Assembly (NCBI GenBank): GCA_030615265.1
Contig: JAUWZP010000003.1
Location: 1 to 49,923 of the forward strand
DNA: 49,923 nucleotides
Direction: 5' to 3'
Source of the DNA: Candidatus Bathyarchaeota archaeon
GTDB taxonomy: Archaea > Thermoproteota > Bathyarchaeia > Bathyarchaeales > Bathyarchaeaceae
In this document: piece after piece, positions 1 to 8,450 of the stretch
Position numbering within the stretch: position 1 is the stretch's first letter
Layout: every line of letters begins with the position of its first letter
Position numbers and translations under genes: made by a program
Notes under the pieces: generated by a model
What the model was told of the DNA's origin: nothing
Database searches by the model: none
What the model saw: only the letters and a program-made list of their open reading frames with translations

Positions 1-2
1 CC

Positions 3-998
3 AAGGTTACGGTGAAAAATCTTGAACAGGTTGGAAAGATTTTTGGTCCGGCGCAGGCTGCTGTGGCTAAGGCTGTGGCAGACGCTGTGGAAGAAGGCAT
101 TGTCCCTAAGGATAAGATTGATGATTGGGTGATAATATGCAGTGTTTTCGTGCATCCTCAGGCTAAGGATTATCGGAGAATTTACCATTATAATTATGGA
201 GCCACCAAGCTGGCATTAACGAGGGCTTTAGCCAAGTATCCGCCTTTAGCCAAGATATTCTACGACAAGGACAGAGCTAAACATCCAATAATGGGATTCC
301 GGGTTCCAAGGCTTTGGAGACCCCCCTACGTGCAGATAGCGCTTGACGTTCCAAGTCTTGAAAGAACAAAGGAGATTATTAGCGCTCTACCTGATAGCGA
401 CCGCATTATTCTGGAAGTTGGCACTCCGTTATTGAAGAAATATGGTGTAAACGCTATTCGTGAACTAAGAGAGCTGGTTAAAGACAAGTTCATAATAGCC
501 GACTTGAAGACACTGGATGTCGGGAAGGTTGAGGTTGACTTAGCCTTTGGAGAAACCGCGGACGGCGTTGTAGCCGCTGGACTCGCTGCAAAACAGGTGC
601 TTGACAAGTTCATTTACGAGGCTAAAAGACTTGGAATCTACGCTATAGTTGACATGATGGAAGTTGAAGACTCAATTCGAAAACTTCGTTTGTTGAAGCA
701 TTTTCCCGATGTTATAATTTTACATCGCGCCATCGACGTTGAAAAGGAGGGGACTCATCGGATGGAGTTCATTCAAGAACTTCGTAAAGCTTTCCCACAG
801 AAGAAGTTCTTAGTGGCAGTTGCTGGTGGAATAACTCCTGAGACTGCAAAGCAGGCGTTGGATTATGGAGCAGGCATAATCATCGTTGGCAGATACATAA
901 CGCAGTCAAGAGATGTGAGGCGTTCTGTTAGGGAATTCTTGGAATGTACCCGAGAAATGCGTGAGGACGTGGACCTCTACAGAGTGCATGTTGAGTAA
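3..998 (+). CDS. fae-hps: Bifunctional formaldehyde-activating enzyme / 3-hexulose-6-phosphate synthase, 5' end outside window
   Basis: The reading frame is open to the left edge (codons from base 3), so the gene is cut by the window; the GTG at 12 is internal. The first about 95 residues match the C-terminal half of Fae (GPAQAAVAKAVADAVEEGI, then a YNYGATKLAL stretch). The rest is a hexulose-6-phosphate synthase TIM barrel with the IIADLKTLDVG substrate motif and the VAGGITPETA phosphate-binding loop. Fae condenses formaldehyde with tetrahydromethanopterin. Hps interconverts ribulose-5-phosphate plus formaldehyde and hexulose-6-phosphate, which archaea use to make pentoses. The fusion is a known archaeal arrangement. 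The domain calls are from recognised sequence, not from a search. Confidence 0.93.
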   Translation, partial: KVTVKNLEQVGKIFGPAQAAVAKAVADAVEEGIVPKDKIDDWVIICSVFVHPQAKDYRRIYHYNYGATKLALTRALAKYPPLAKIFYDKDRAKHPIMGFRVPRLWRPPYVQIALDVPSLERTKEIISALPDSDRIILEVGTPLLKKYGVNAIRELRELVKDKFIIADLKTLDVGKVEVDLAFGETADGVVAAGLAAKQVLDKFIYEAKRLGIYAIVDMMEVEDSIRKLRLLKHFPDVIILHRAIDVEKEGTHRMEFIQELRKAFPQKKFLVAVAGGITPETAKQALDYGAGIIIVGRYITQSRDVRRSVREFLECTREMREDVDLYRVHVE

Positions 999-1057
999 AC
1001 TTCGCCCCTCTCTATTTTTCTGCGTAAGGTTAACATGCCAAATCATACACTAATTTA

Positions 1058-1336
1058 GTGATACAAATGATTATCTTGAAGCATGTAGAACACAAAATTG
1101 AAGACTCCGACGAATTTGAAAATCTCCTGAGTCATGTGAGAGAAACTACATCGAAAGTTGACGGTGTAGAGTTCAAAGACATTTACTTTCCAAAAGGCAA
1201 AGATGAATTCATCTTAGCAATGGATTGTACAAATGAAGACAAATATTTAGAATGGAGAGACATTTGTCCACCTCCACTTGGAGCTAAGGATTGGTATGAA
1301 GTTTTGCTATCAAAAGATGAATATTTTTCAAGATAA
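1058..1336 (+). CDS. Small conserved hypothetical protein, possibly dimeric alpha/beta-barrel (ABM-like)
   Basis: A 92-residue protein starting at GTG 1058, or at ATG 1067 three codons later. The pattern MIILKHVEHKIEDSDEFENLL, then a helix, then strands ending in WYEVLLSKDEYF, resembles ferredoxin-like dimeric barrel proteins of the ABM/stress-responsive type. No catalytic signature is visible. It lies alone between fae-hps and a secreted transglutaminase-like protein. The fold suggestion is weak inference. Confidence 0.6.
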   Translation: MIQMIILKHVEHKIEDSDEFENLLSHVRETTSKVDGVEFKDIYFPKGKDEFILAMDCTNEDKYLEWRDICPPPLGAKDWYEVLLSKDEYFSR

Positions 1337-1388
1337 GCAGGCTTCGGGCAACTCTGCGTCGCTTCGCTCCTTGCCTCACCTTCGGCGA

Positions 1389-1402
1389 GGTCATATAAGA
1401 GC
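1389..1402 (+). promoter_or_regulatory. TATA box for the transglutaminase-like gene
   Basis: The sequence GGTCATATAAGAGC has its TATATAA core centred near 1396. A start about 26 nt downstream falls at about 1422, just before the GTG at 1425, which fits a nearly leaderless transcript. Directly upstream (1371-1391) is a short hairpin-like CCTCACCTTCGGCGAGG. Confidence 0.5.
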
Positions 1403-1424
1403 GGATAAAAGGGAAGGATAGAGT

Positions 1425-2621
1425 GTGAAAATGAATAAAAAAGCAAGCGCTTTTTGCATTTCTCTTTTACTGTTATCCACCCTTGCATTTCAGAACATAA
1501 CTATTGTGAGAAGTACAACCGAAGAGGAAGAAACCGAATATTATGTTAAAAGTACGGTTACATATTCAAACAAGGGAAGCAAAGCTTGGAACTTCACAGA
1601 GCGAGAAGACCGCACCGTGGGTTTGTTCATGAACAGCTCATGGCAAACAGGATATCTGGTAAATTCAACAGTCTTCATTGAGGCTATCGAAAATGATACG
1701 GATGGAAACCAGATTGCTGTTTTACAGTTTCCCGAGATGCTGCTTGATCCCGGAGAAAACATTAGTTACGCCGTTACCTACCGTGTTGTTTCAAAACCTC
1801 GCACACTTGATGGCATCAATGAAACTGCCTCAGAAAGTTTGGATGAAATTCCCGAGCCCTTAAAAGAGAGATATTTAGGGGCAGAGGGGCCTTGGCTTGT
1901 CAATGACACAGAACTTCGGAGTTTAGCACTTAACCTAGCTGGAAACGAATCAAATGTGCTAACAATTATCAAGAATTTCGTCTCTTGGATTGCAGAAAAC
2001 ATCAACTATACAGAAACACATGAGGTTCCTCTCTACCCAAATGAAACTCTTATCGAAGGAAAAGGAGACTGCGACGACCAGGCAATCTTACTCGTTACGC
2101 TGTCTCGAATAGTTGGCATTCCAGCGTTCATTCAAATCGGCGCAATCTATAAGTTCGGTTCGTCGCTGACAAAAACAAGCTACTGGGGCAATCATGTGAC
2201 ATCCGTTCAGAAACGAATTGGCTGGCATGGTTGGGCGATGGTGTACATTCCGCCATGGGGATGGCTGCCTGTTGACCTCACATATGTCTTTGGAGGACTC
2301 GAGAGTAACTCGTTAAATGCTATAACCAATGCTGCAGTGACCTGGCAGGGCACAATTCAATACATGAACATCTCGCAGACTGACTATGTAGCTTCTACTC
2401 GTGAGACAAAAGAATTTCTCCTAGCCAACGGGTTTTACGTGTCCCTTGAAGACGAAATGATAGAGGTACCCCGTCAGAAGAACCTGTTTGGCGAAGGCGC
2501 GGAAAGGCTGTTTCCAGTAATTATTATACTCGCCGCTGTTCTTCTACTTGCAAGTTCTTACATTATAACTAGAAGGTTGAGTAGAAAAGAAGAGACGCCA
2601 GAATCGTTGACAAAGAGTTAG
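1425..2621 (+). CDS. Secreted, membrane-anchored transglutaminase-like protein
   Basis: A 398-residue protein with an N-terminal signal sequence (about residues 5-30), an extracellular domain and one C-terminal transmembrane helix (about 362-382) followed by a basic tail. The core matches the transglutaminase-like superfamily: the Cys nucleophile in KGDCDDQAILLVTLSRIVGI, the His in GWHGWAMVYIPPWGW, and the Asp in LPVDLTYVFG. In archaea such proteins are thought to act as extracytoplasmic cysteine proteases or transamidases; the substrate is unknown. GTG 1425 is chosen because a TATA box lies about 28 nt upstream; ATG 1431 is possible. Confidence 0.82.
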   Translation: MKMNKKASAFCISLLLLSTLAFQNITIVRSTTEEEETEYYVKSTVTYSNKGSKAWNFTEREDRTVGLFMNSSWQTGYLVNSTVFIEAIENDTDGNQIAVLQFPEMLLDPGENISYAVTYRVVSKPRTLDGINETASESLDEIPEPLKERYLGAEGPWLVNDTELRSLALNLAGNESNVLTIIKNFVSWIAENINYTETHEVPLYPNETLIEGKGDCDDQAILLVTLSRIVGIPAFIQIGAIYKFGSSLTKTSYWGNHVTSVQKRIGWHGWAMVYIPPWGWLPVDLTYVFGGLESNSLNAITNAAVTWQGTIQYMNISQTDYVASTRETKEFLLANGFYVSLEDEMIEVPRQKNLFGEGAERLFPVIIILAAVLLLASSYIITRRLSRKEETPESLTKS

Positions 2622-2726
2622 AAGACACACTTAAGCTTGCTTTTTTCATTTAGGCGAATCCTTAATAAACGAAGGTATATCTTCAATAATGCTACAGCAT
2701 CTGTTACATCAGGAGAGTAGAGTCAT

Positions 2727-3221
2727 TTGGCGAGATACAAAGTAATAGTTTCAGACCCCGAAACTGGAGAGGCAAAAGCTGTTGAGGTTGAAGGTGCCCA
2801 TGCTGTTCCGTTAATTGGGAAAAGAATCGGTGAAACCATTGACGGATCCGTAGTCGGCTTGTCGGGTCACAAATTGCAGGTTACTGGCGGGTCTGACAAG
2901 GACGGTTTCCCCATGAGACCCAGCATTCACGGTGGAGTTAGAATTAGATCAATTATAAGCGGAGGAGTGGGCTTCCATTCCAAACGAGCAGGGGAAAGAC
3001 GTAGGAAAACTCTTCGTGGAAACGTGATAACCGAAGAGATTGTTCAGATTAACATGAAAATTTTGGAAAAACCGAAAAAAACAAAAAAACCAAAAGAGGT
3101 CAAGAAAGAGAAGAAAGAGGAAAAAGTGAAAAAAGAGGCTGAGAAAAAGGAAACAGTGACAAAAACTGAACCTGCAAAGCCTGGAGGTAAATCTTCTGAG
3201 AAAACTGCCCAACCAGCCTGA
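2727..3221 (+). CDS. rps6e: 30S ribosomal protein S6e
   Basis: A 164-residue protein starting with TTG. The conserved S6e core (residues 1-115) includes MARYKVIVSDPETGEAKAVE, KDGFPMRPSIHGGVRI and a basic RRRKTLRGN motif. The last about 50 residues are a Lys/Glu/Pro-rich tail that makes the protein longer than the usual about 125 residues of archaeal S6e. A GGAG lies upstream at 2711. In archaea this gene is normally followed directly by eIF2-gamma; here eIF2-gamma is about 24 kb away, and an integrase gene begins right after the stop. Confidence 0.95.
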   Translation: MARYKVIVSDPETGEAKAVEVEGAHAVPLIGKRIGETIDGSVVGLSGHKLQVTGGSDKDGFPMRPSIHGGVRIRSIISGGVGFHSKRAGERRRKTLRGNVITEEIVQINMKILEKPKKTKKPKEVKKEKKEEKVKKEAEKKETVTKTEPAKPGGKSSEKTAQPA

Positions 3222-3266
3222 AGTCAACATTGTTATCTTTAGTTTATAGCCGAAGGTCACAATAAG

Positions 3267-3276
3267 TTTTATATAT
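3267..3276 (+). promoter_or_regulatory. TATA box of the integrase gene
   Basis: TTTTATATAT, centred near 3272, predicts transcription from about 3298. The upstream ATG at 3275 lies inside this box, so it is not a plausible translation start. ATG 3299 would be a leaderless start. Confidence 0.6.
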
Positions 3277-3298
3277 GTCCACCGCATATTCTTATTCG

Positions 3299-4567
3299 AT
3301 GGTTAAAATGGCGAAGATGCATGAAGGAAGATTAGATGTCGATAACCGTGACGAGCACGGTTGGTTTAAGAAGGGAGCGCATTCTTACACGCCGCTTCTA
3401 CGCTGTAAAAGTGTTCAGTTGCTGTCGAAAAGCTATCCGGTGAGTAGCAGAGCTGGAAACCTTTACCAGCTTAAATGGTTCCTGGACTATAACAGTTTGA
3501 GCCCGGAAGAATTCTTATCGTTGAGCGCCCAGGAAGTTAAGAAGGTGATTATCGGGGCTTGCTTAACCAAGAATGGTGAAGGCAAAACTAGCACGCGAAG
3601 GATGTTCTATGTGGTTATGCGGCTTCTAGCGTTAAACGGTAGAGCTGTCGATTTTACCAGGCAAGAGCGCAAGACGTTTCTGAAAAGAGGGATGCGAAAG
3701 AAGATAGCGAGACAGTACATTCCAACGCAAGAAGACATCTTCAGGATGGCTGACAGTTTTCCGAATAAGGGTCCATTGCAGATGAAGAGAGGCAAAGCGA
3801 TAGTGCTTTGTTTATGGCAATCTGGAGTACGTGCAAGCTGTCTATGTTCATGGACTTGGGCTATGTTCAAAGATAAGCTGTACCCAACGGTTCAAACGCC
3901 GATACCCATTAGAGTTGTGGCTGAGAGACCGGAAGGCGTCAACGACGTTGCAGTGGACACCAAGATCTCAGCTTACGACGTGAGCTATTATTTTACTTTC
4001 GTACATGAAGAGGCAGCAAAGGTCCTCAAGAGCTATTTGGATGAGCGTATGAAACGGGGTTGGCAACCTAAAGATGAGGACCGTGTTTTCGTCACTGAAG
4101 CAATCAACAGAAGAGGAACACCGTTAAAACCAGTGATGCTTAACGAGATCGTTAAGTCTGGAGCGAAACAAATCGGCATCGATCCAGACTCAATATGGAC
4201 CCATTGCCTACGCAAAGCCTTCAGGAAAACATTGTATTCAAGCGGTGTGGACCCTGACATCGCTGAAGCATTGATGGGACACAAGTTAAACGCTTCTAGA
4301 GGTAGCTACTTCGACTATCACGACTTGGATTTCACGAAAAGAGAGTATCAGAGAGGGTTTTGGGGACGCATAAACCGGGATAGAGTGCGAGAGCTGGAAG
4401 AGAGCGTTGCAAAGGTGAAGACGTATGAGAAACGCATTGAAGAGTTAGAGCAGAAAAACCAAGAACTAAAGCAAAGGTTGAATGGCCACGTGTTGAGTAC
4501 CGATCAAATATCTGAGCTGCTCAAGCGCATAGAGAAACTGGAAAAACAAGCGCAAAAACAGATATAG
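3299..4567 (+). CDS. Tyrosine recombinase / phage-type integrase with C-terminal coiled coil
   Basis: A 422-residue protein from ATG 3299; the frame also opens at 3275, but that codon overlaps the TATA box. An N-terminal SAM-like core-binding region (about residues 50-130) precedes the catalytic domain. Visible catalytic residues are Arg in WQSGVRASCL, His-x-x-Arg in THCLRKAF, His in LMGHKLNASRG, and the Tyr nucleophile in SYFDYHD. The last about 60 residues form a heptad-rich coiled coil. It would catalyse site-specific integration or excision of the adjacent element. It is intact and not split by an attachment site. It converges on the next gene with a single base between the stops. Confidence 0.9.
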   Translation: MVKMAKMHEGRLDVDNRDEHGWFKKGAHSYTPLLRCKSVQLLSKSYPVSSRAGNLYQLKWFLDYNSLSPEEFLSLSAQEVKKVIIGACLTKNGEGKTSTRRMFYVVMRLLALNGRAVDFTRQERKTFLKRGMRKKIARQYIPTQEDIFRMADSFPNKGPLQMKRGKAIVLCLWQSGVRASCLCSWTWAMFKDKLYPTVQTPIPIRVVAERPEGVNDVAVDTKISAYDVSYYFTFVHEEAAKVLKSYLDERMKRGWQPKDEDRVFVTEAINRRGTPLKPVMLNEIVKSGAKQIGIDPDSIWTHCLRKAFRKTLYSSGVDPDIAEALMGHKLNASRGSYFDYHDLDFTKREYQRGFWGRINRDRVRELEESVAKVKTYEKRIEELEQKNQELKQRLNGHVLSTDQISELLKRIEKLEKQAQKQI

Positions 4568-4568
4568 C

Positions 4569-6146
4569 TTAATTCTTGTCAGTTCCTACATCTTCGTCCC
4601 AGTATTCTTCCTTCCAGTATTCCTTAAATTCTACAAGAATTTTCTTCAAAAGTTTCCCATCCTTAAAAGGTTTCTCTAAATTTGGATAATATTTTTTGAG
4701 AAATCTATGCCAAGCTTTTTCCCTTCTACGGTAGAGGTTGCCAACACTAAGTCTCGTGGTTCCTCTTCTCTTTCGTGGATGGATCCCTCTATACTTTCCC
4801 ACTTTAATTTCTCCAACAACCCTTCCAACATCTTGAGAAACCAGGTAATCATTCAAAACCGAGTGAAGATCAACGTTTGGATTGTGATCTGCTATGATGT
4901 ATTCTAGTAGAGCTGCATCTAAAATCTTTGCAATGTCTCTGAACTTCGGTTCTTCGCCTATTTTCTCCTTATGTTCCCTTCTTAAGATTCTCCAGCTCTC
5001 GTAGAAACCTTGATTTCTCCAATCGGAACCACTTATTATCCACATACATAATGCCTTAACGCTTTCTTCATCTTCTTTCCGAACTACATATCTGATCATG
5101 CTATCAAAGTGTGCATATTCTCTGGGAAGTTTAGGTGATGTTATCTCATGGAACAATGGAGGTGAGACATGATCTATAGAATTCACGGAAAGGTCTTCTC
5201 TTCTTCGTTTGAAGCCAAGTTTTACCCAAAAGCAGTGGGGCATGAACCAGTCTGCATCCTTTTCTAATTGACTTTCAATCCATCGCTTAATCTTTTCATG
5301 TTTGACAAAGATAGGAAGAGTTTCTATGGGTTGTGGTAGTAAGGGAACTAATTCTTTCTCTCCACTTCGCGCTATTTTCCTTTCCCCGGACGGAAGTGTT
5401 GTGTATATTTCGAAATGGGTCTTCTTTCCGGCATACTGCAGAACTTTCTCCAGATGTTTTTTCCAGAATTCCGTATATGCCTTCTTATCGTCGTCATATG
5501 TCAAATTCATATCTATATAGAGCGGACCTAGAAGGTTAGGCCTGCGTTCCCTGAGAGTCTGCCAGTAGAAAGACCATAAAACCTTCAACAGGACAACTAC
5601 CTCGCCCTCATTAGCAGGAGAAAGATCAATACTCAGAGACACTTTACCCAAAGAAGAACATAAAGCCGCAGAAAGCTCCAAAATTCTATCTCTTATAAAG
5701 CTGTTTGAAAGAATTGCAGTTCTTGTAATGTTATCTGGATCACCGGTTATATTGGCTACAACTTCCTTTTCCTCTTCAAGTTTCAACTTGATTCTTAACC
5801 TAGGATTCTCTAATGGAGCAAGAAAGTAGTCATCAAGTATTTGCAATGCTTTCCTTCCCTTGTCACTCAAAATGAGACTGTACCCTTTCCAATCTTCTAG
5901 ATACCCACATTTTTTGAGCCAGTAAAAACTTGGAATGAGATGTGTGTTACTCATTCCAAGAGATTTTCTTTTAATATCAGAAACGCGAGTTCCTGTATGC
6001 TTTTGTCCAATGGATTTCAAAATACTGTAGATGCGTTGTTTATCTTTATCTTTAAGATCCTCTATTGTGGAATATCGCTCTAATCGTTCCTTTACTTGAT
6101 CCATCGAGATTGGCATAGGGACACCTTTTTCCGAAATACTATTCAT
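4569..6146 (-). CDS. Unknown 525-aa protein with N-terminal winged-helix-like region
   Basis: I do not recognise the family. Residues about 20-110 read like a winged helix (KRIYSILKSIGQKHTGTRVS and YWLKKCGYLEDWKGYSLILS, ending in LSDKGRKAL). The middle is alpha/beta with a SIDLSPANEGEVVVLLKVLW stretch. The C-terminus is rich in Lys, Arg, Trp and Tyr (HPRKRRGTTRLSVG), suggesting nucleic-acid contact. No nuclease or ATPase motif is evident. It sits tail-to-tail with the integrase and head-to-head with the ribbon-helix-helix gene, so it probably belongs to the mobile element. Alternative starts at M11 and M15 exist. Confidence 0.7.
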   Translation of the reverse strand: MNSISEKGVPMPISMDQVKERLERYSTIEDLKDKDKQRIYSILKSIGQKHTGTRVSDIKRKSLGMSNTHLIPSFYWLKKCGYLEDWKGYSLILSDKGRKALQILDDYFLAPLENPRLRIKLKLEEEKEVVANITGDPDNITRTAILSNSFIRDRILELSAALCSSLGKVSLSIDLSPANEGEVVVLLKVLWSFYWQTLRERRPNLLGPLYIDMNLTYDDDKKAYTEFWKKHLEKVLQYAGKKTHFEIYTTLPSGERKIARSGEKELVPLLPQPIETLPIFVKHEKIKRWIESQLEKDADWFMPHCFWVKLGFKRRREDLSVNSIDHVSPPLFHEITSPKLPREYAHFDSMIRYVVRKEDEESVKALCMWIISGSDWRNQGFYESWRILRREHKEKIGEEPKFRDIAKILDAALLEYIIADHNPNVDLHSVLNDYLVSQDVGRVVGEIKVGKYRGIHPRKRRGTTRLSVGNLYRRREKAWHRFLKKYYPNLEKPFKDGKLLKKILVEFKEYWKEEYWDEDVGTDKN

Positions 6147-6185
6147 GGTGTCCCTGCTACTTAAGGTTACATATGCGTCACGGAG

Positions 6186-6395
6186 ATGATCTTGATGAGT
6201 TACAGAAAAATGGTCCAGTTAAATGTCAGAGTACCTCAAAACCTAAAAAAACTAATGAAAGAATACATCGAGCTAGACGCTCACAAGGACTTGAGCGAGT
6301 TAACAAGAGACGCCTTGCGAGAGAAGATCAAACGAGACGCTCCACACCTCTACGAAAGTTTGTTTAAAGGAGAAGCTAAGATTGAACCGATATGA
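6186..6395 (+). CDS. Ribbon-helix-helix (CopG/Arc-like) DNA-binding protein
   Basis: A protein of up to 69 residues. The core VQLNVRVPQNLKKLMKEYI, then a second helix LSELTRDALREKIKR, is the classic ribbon-helix-helix pattern: an antiparallel strand plus two helices that bind DNA as a dimer. The start could be 6186, 6195 or ATG 6210; the last begins exactly at the strand and matches the usual family length. It probably autoregulates the small operon that follows or controls copy number or excision. The next tiny frame overlaps its 3' end by 14 bases. Confidence 0.8.
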   Translation: MILMSYRKMVQLNVRVPQNLKKLMKEYIELDAHKDLSELTRDALREKIKRDAPHLYESLFKGEAKIEPI

Positions 6396-6495
6396 GTTTT
6401 TTCAGAAGATTCTAGCACAGCTCAACGAAATCCAGACAGCTCTTAACACTTTGTACGCGCAGATAAAAGAAGAGATCAAGAATGAGCAACATTGA
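6382..6495 (+). CDS. Tiny 37-aa helical protein, overlapping the ribbon-helix-helix gene
   Basis: A TTG start at 6382 inside the previous gene opens a 37-codon frame (LNRYEFFQKILAQLNEIQ, then ALNTLYAQIKEEIKNEQH). The product is predicted fully helical with leucine/isoleucine heptads, like a small coiled-coil partner. Its stop overlaps the ATG of the next tiny frame by 14 bases. Such tight chains are typical of archaeal plasmids and viruses. Evidence is composition and overlap only. Confidence 0.4.
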   Translation: MNRYEFFQKILAQLNEIQTALNTLYAQIKEEIKNEQH

Positions 6496-6661
6496 CTTCT
6501 TTGTTAAGCTACGTGATGCAGTCCAGATGACCGCGGATGCCGCCAACGAGCAATTAGAGAAAATGGCTTCTCTTAGCGTCAAATATAACAAAAGAGTTTT
6601 TGACAATTTGATGTGGGAAACGAAGTCTGGAACGAAAGGCGACTGTCAACAGACACAGTAG
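6482..6661 (+). CDS. Small 59-aa helical protein upstream of the AAA+ gene
   Basis: An ATG-started frame (MSNIDFFVKLRDAVQMTAD, then ANEQLEKMASLSVKYNKRVF) ending at TAG 6661. It is helical and mildly amphipathic, with no recognised domain. It overlaps the preceding tiny frame and the first possible start of the AAA+ gene (GTG 6613). It looks like part of a compact replication or maintenance operon. Not recognised as any family. Confidence 0.45.
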   Translation: MSNIDFFVKLRDAVQMTADAANEQLEKMASLSVKYNKRVFDNLMWETKSGTKGDCQQTQ

Positions 6662-6696
6662 CCAACGCTTCCCAAACACGCCACGGAGCGAGCAAC

Positions 6697-8349
6697 ATGA
6701 CTAATAGCAAGGAAGACGATGAAAAACCTACGGAGATCCCAGCTTCCATAACTTCGTTTTTAATGAATGACATCCTTTTCCCTGGTCTAATGGAGCCGTA
6801 CATGCAACAAGTCAACGAGAAGCTTGGGGACCCTAACCTTCTCGAATGGGTAACAGAAGTCTTGTCAAACCGGATTGTCGGTGAAGACCTGAACAAACTC
6901 ACGCTTTTCCTGATAGCGCTTTCATACAAAACGGATGATCCTCAAGGTGTCATTTTCACTGGGCCCCCGGCGATAGGCAAGTCTCACTTAGCTAGGAACG
7001 TTCTGAGACTGTTCCCCAACGTCATTAACCTTACCAGGATAACACGCGCGGTATTAGATAGGCTTGAAGTCAACTTCAACAATTACATACTCTACATCAG
7101 CGAGCTTGGAGGTCAAGAACAAGCTACACCAACAATGCGAGTTATGCTTTCAGAAGGTGAATTACGACTAGCAACAACAACGATGGAAAACGGTAAAATC
7201 CTACCCAAAGTTATAGAGACAACTGGCAAGCCAGTTTACGTTACTACTACCACTCAGATGATTGTTGAGCGTCAACTTGCAAGCCGGACATGGATGCTCA
7301 ACCTTGACGTGACTAAAGAGCAGACACAACACATTCACCGTTACCAAGCTAGGAAAGCGGCCAGCGTGAACAAAGACGAGTATAACCAAGACGAAATGGT
7401 TTTGCGATGCTTACTCTACGAGCTGGAGCCTCACAAAATCTTGATTCCTTACGCTGAAAAGCTTAGCGAGATTTTTCCTTTCGGTGAAATCCAAGCGAGA
7501 CGTGACTTTTTACGTCTTCTAGCATTGATAAAATGTGTAACGTTAATCTTTCAGAAGCAAAGGGCGCTAGTAGAATCTAACAGTGAAAAGGTGCTTCTCG
7601 CCAACTTAACCGATTTGGCTTACGCCTTGAAACTGGTGAAGCCTATTCTCTTCACCACTTTGTATGCGCTGCCTAGGAAAGCGTTTGAAGTGCTAGATGT
7701 GTTCATAGACAGCAACGGCGCCGAGTACACAGCTAAAGACATGGCCCGAGAAGTGAGGTTAAGCCAAAGCCGCATAAGACGCATAATGAATGGGCTTGTA
7801 GACCGAGCGTTCTTGTATAAAGATGATTCGAGGAAGCCTCACAAATACAGCTGGACAGAAAAGAAGTTAGAAGAACCGTGCATTTTACAAACGCACGATC
7901 TTAAAGACTTCTTTACGCGAGAAGAGTTTGAATATTGGTTCGATTCAAACAAGTGTACCTACTCAGAAGCATGCAGCGACATCTACGGGACATATATTCA
8001 TCCATGTACACCATATGCTTTGGGGAAGGTACACACAATTGAAAACAAGCTTAAAACAACCGTTAAAACAGAAAAGAAGCCTGCAAGATTATGCATTAAC
8101 GAAACGCACGATCTTACAGAGACTAAGACACCACCAAAACTCCCTGAAAGAACAGCTGGGCACACACCTATAGACGAGAAAGTCAAGGCAGTGGTAGCTT
8201 TAAAGGGCACTCATGTTGATCGTTGCGCTCGATGCCAAAAAATAGAGGTGTTGCATTGGCAAATCGAGACTTTCAAAGGTGAATGGGGCCATGTATGCAA
8301 CGATTGCGGCGGTCTGTTTCAAGACATCTTAAGAAATAGGGTTCCCTGA
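6697..8349 (+). CDS. AAA+ ATPase with C-terminal winged helix and zinc finger (replication-type helicase candidate)
   Basis: A 550-residue protein from ATG 6697, preceded by GGAG at 6685-6688. GTG 6613 would add 28 residues but overlaps the previous gene. A Walker A, GPPAIGKSH, is encoded near 6960-6985. A degenerate Walker B, YILYISELGG, follows, with an acidic Glu but no DE pair. A sensor-like TGKPVYVTTTT stretch comes next. A winged helix follows (AEYTAKDMAREVRLSQSRIR). The last 50 residues carry CARCQK and CNDCGG, a probable zinc ribbon. Some archaeal plasmid and virus replication ATPases have this general layout; helicase activity is inferred from context. Confidence 0.75.
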   Translation: MTNSKEDDEKPTEIPASITSFLMNDILFPGLMEPYMQQVNEKLGDPNLLEWVTEVLSNRIVGEDLNKLTLFLIALSYKTDDPQGVIFTGPPAIGKSHLARNVLRLFPNVINLTRITRAVLDRLEVNFNNYILYISELGGQEQATPTMRVMLSEGELRLATTTMENGKILPKVIETTGKPVYVTTTTQMIVERQLASRTWMLNLDVTKEQTQHIHRYQARKAASVNKDEYNQDEMVLRCLLYELEPHKILIPYAEKLSEIFPFGEIQARRDFLRLLALIKCVTLIFQKQRALVESNSEKVLLANLTDLAYALKLVKPILFTTLYALPRKAFEVLDVFIDSNGAEYTAKDMAREVRLSQSRIRRIMNGLVDRAFLYKDDSRKPHKYSWTEKKLEEPCILQTHDLKDFFTREEFEYWFDSNKCTYSEACSDIYGTYIHPCTPYALGKVHTIENKLKTTVKTEKKPARLCINETHDLTETKTPPKLPERTAGHTPIDEKVKAVVALKGTHVDRCARCQKIEVLHWQIETFKGEWGHVCNDCGGLFQDILRNRVP

Positions 8350-8354
8350 AAACT

Positions 8355-8383
8355 CCATGCATGCATGTATGCATGCACGCGGG
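8355..8383. repeat. TGCATGCA palindrome cluster
   Basis: ATGCATGCATG and ATGCATGCAC occur in tandem just after the AAA+ gene, followed by GCGGGTTGAAACCGG. This is the first of the TGCATGCA sites, which continue to about 25.93 kb and were not seen elsewhere in the window. Confidence 0.7.
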
Positions 8384-8450
8384 TTGAAACCGGACATGTA
8401 ATAGATAATTCTTCCACAAATCATAATAAAGACGCGGAAGTCATAACGAA

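Noticed and set aside
2949-3287. Phe/Leu-rich minus-strand frame
   Set aside because: It is the complement of the Lys/Glu-rich tail of S6e; similar shadows oppose S24e and the coiled-coil protein.
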